This document shows positions 5,112 through 5,684 of a stretch of 5,684 nucleotides of DNA, piece after piece. The position numbers were made by a program, and so were the translations under genes. Source of the DNA: Dysgonomonas sp. (lineage in GTDB: Bacteria; Bacteroidota; Bacteroidia; Bacteroidales; Dysgonomonadaceae); NCBI GenBank assembly GCA_003523545.1, contig DQAM01000390.1, positions 1 to 5,684 of the forward strand, in the 5' to 3' direction. The notes beneath the pieces were generated by a model. It did not search any database. It was given only the letters and a program-made list of their open reading frames with translations, and was not told where the DNA came from. The stretch's first letter is position 1; each line of letters opens with the position of its first letter.

Positions 5112-5684
5112 TTATTCTCTCTTCATAGCCTCATTTCTCCACTCAGGAGGCATTTTTTCCAGAGCGTAACGATAAGCAGTACGGGGCATAGTGTTCCTTT
5201 TCAACAGCACATATTCATATACTTCCTTTTGATGATATTCACTCGCAGCCTTCAGCATCCACCCATATCCTTTTTGAACCAGATCGTCGGTGTCATGTAA
5301 TAAAGTATCTGCTATCTCGAAAATATCGTTCAGGAAAAGTCCTTTACGGGCAGGAATTATCAAAGTTACAGCCGAAGCACGCTTCATCCAGCGATTTTCT
5401 GACTTTGTCCAACCTTTCAGTCTATCGATATACTGAGGATACATCTCAATAAAAGTACCTACAGCATGATTACACAACGAATCGCATGAGGCCCAATTGT
5501 CGACATAGGATTCTACCCAATGCGCGAATATTTCAAAATCTCCGGGTTCGTACTGTTCATGGATATAATAAGCAAGGTTAGCCGCTATATAAGATTCTTC
5601 GCTGTAACCTGATTTCCACAAACCTTCACAAATATCGAAAATGTCTTTTTTAGGATAATCCTTTATCTCGCTGAAAATTTCTTT
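5112..5684 (-). CDS. DNA alkylation repair protein, AlkD-like (N-terminus beyond window)
   Basis: The 190 visible residues belong to the HEAT-like-repeat DNA glycosylase family of Bacillus cereus AlkD, which excises N3- and N7-alkylated purines in base-excision repair. Key positions of AlkD (W109, D113, R148, W187) have counterparts with nearly the same spacing: Trp and Asp of NWASCD (codons 5493-5495 and 5481-5483), Arg of RWMKRAS (5379-5381) and Trp of GYGWML (5259-5261). The protein ends KMPPEWRNEAMKRE. The reading frame stays open to the right edge, encoding about 21 further residues (KEIFSEIKDY... then DIFDICEGL) before the TTG at 5619-5621. That TTG is therefore an internal leucine codon, not the start. 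By alignment with AlkD about 45 residues, including the true start, lie outside the window. No neighbour suggests an adaptive-response operon. AlkD itself versus a sister subfamily is not settled. Confidence 0.87.
   Translation of the reverse strand, partial: KEIFSEIKDYPKKDIFDICEGLWKSGYSEESYIAANLAYYIHEQYEPGDFEIFAHWVESYVDNWASCDSLCNHAVGTFIEMYPQYIDRLKGWTKSENRWMKRASAVTLIIPARKGLFLNDIFEIADTLLHDTDDLVQKGYGWMLKAASEYHQKEVYEYVLLKRNTMPRTAYRYALEKMPPEWRNEAMKRE

Noticed and set aside
1..5684. Mobile element, CRISPR array, toxin-antitoxin or phage-defence system
   Set aside because: No transposase, integrase, regular direct repeats, small paired toxin-antitoxin genes or defence domains are visible on either strand.

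Overview
The window looks like a piece of a Bacteroidales chromosome (Bacteroidota), most likely Dysgonomonadaceae, Tannerellaceae or a close relative; I cannot fix the genus. Three things point there. It has a Bacteroidetes-type serine palmitoyltransferase. It has a protein with a C-terminal gliding-motility/type IX secretion (T9SS type B, CHU_C) sorting domain. Gene starts lack Shine-Dalgarno sequences and are preceded by A/T-rich leaders, and there is a good Bacteroidetes promoter (GTTG, 20 bp, TATCTTTG) in front of the yihA/engB gene. I saw no sign of a mobile element, phage, CRISPR array, tRNA or rRNA.

Layout, left to right. (1) 54-1265: serine palmitoyltransferase, closed by a strong UUCG-capped hairpin terminator whose U-tract touches the next start codon. 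(2) 1339-3129: two plus-strand genes for exported proteins, a compact PKD-like + CHU_C T9SS cargo and an unrecognised secreted protein with one calcium-loop-like motif, 30 bp apart and probably one unit. (3) 3130-3276: a 147-bp regulatory gap with two inverted repeats and the yihA promoter. (4) 3277-4366: a tight two-gene unit, the ribosome-assembly GTPase YihA/EngB and guanine deaminase GuaD, 4 bp apart. (5) 4367-4401: a long perfect hairpin with U-tracts on both sides, a shared terminator for converging genes. (6) 4429-4980, minus strand: an unrecognised two-TM membrane protein. (7) 5112 to the right edge, minus strand: an AlkD-like DNA alkylation repair protein, cut off at its N-terminus by the window end.

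Taken together this is mostly housekeeping: sphingolipid synthesis, ribosome assembly, purine salvage and base-excision repair. Between these genes sits a small, poorly characterised cell-envelope module. The genes do not form one pathway, and I find no convincing new system. The parts most worth a second look are the exported pair at 1339-3129, the hairpin touching its start codon, and the inverted repeat lying across the yihA promoter.
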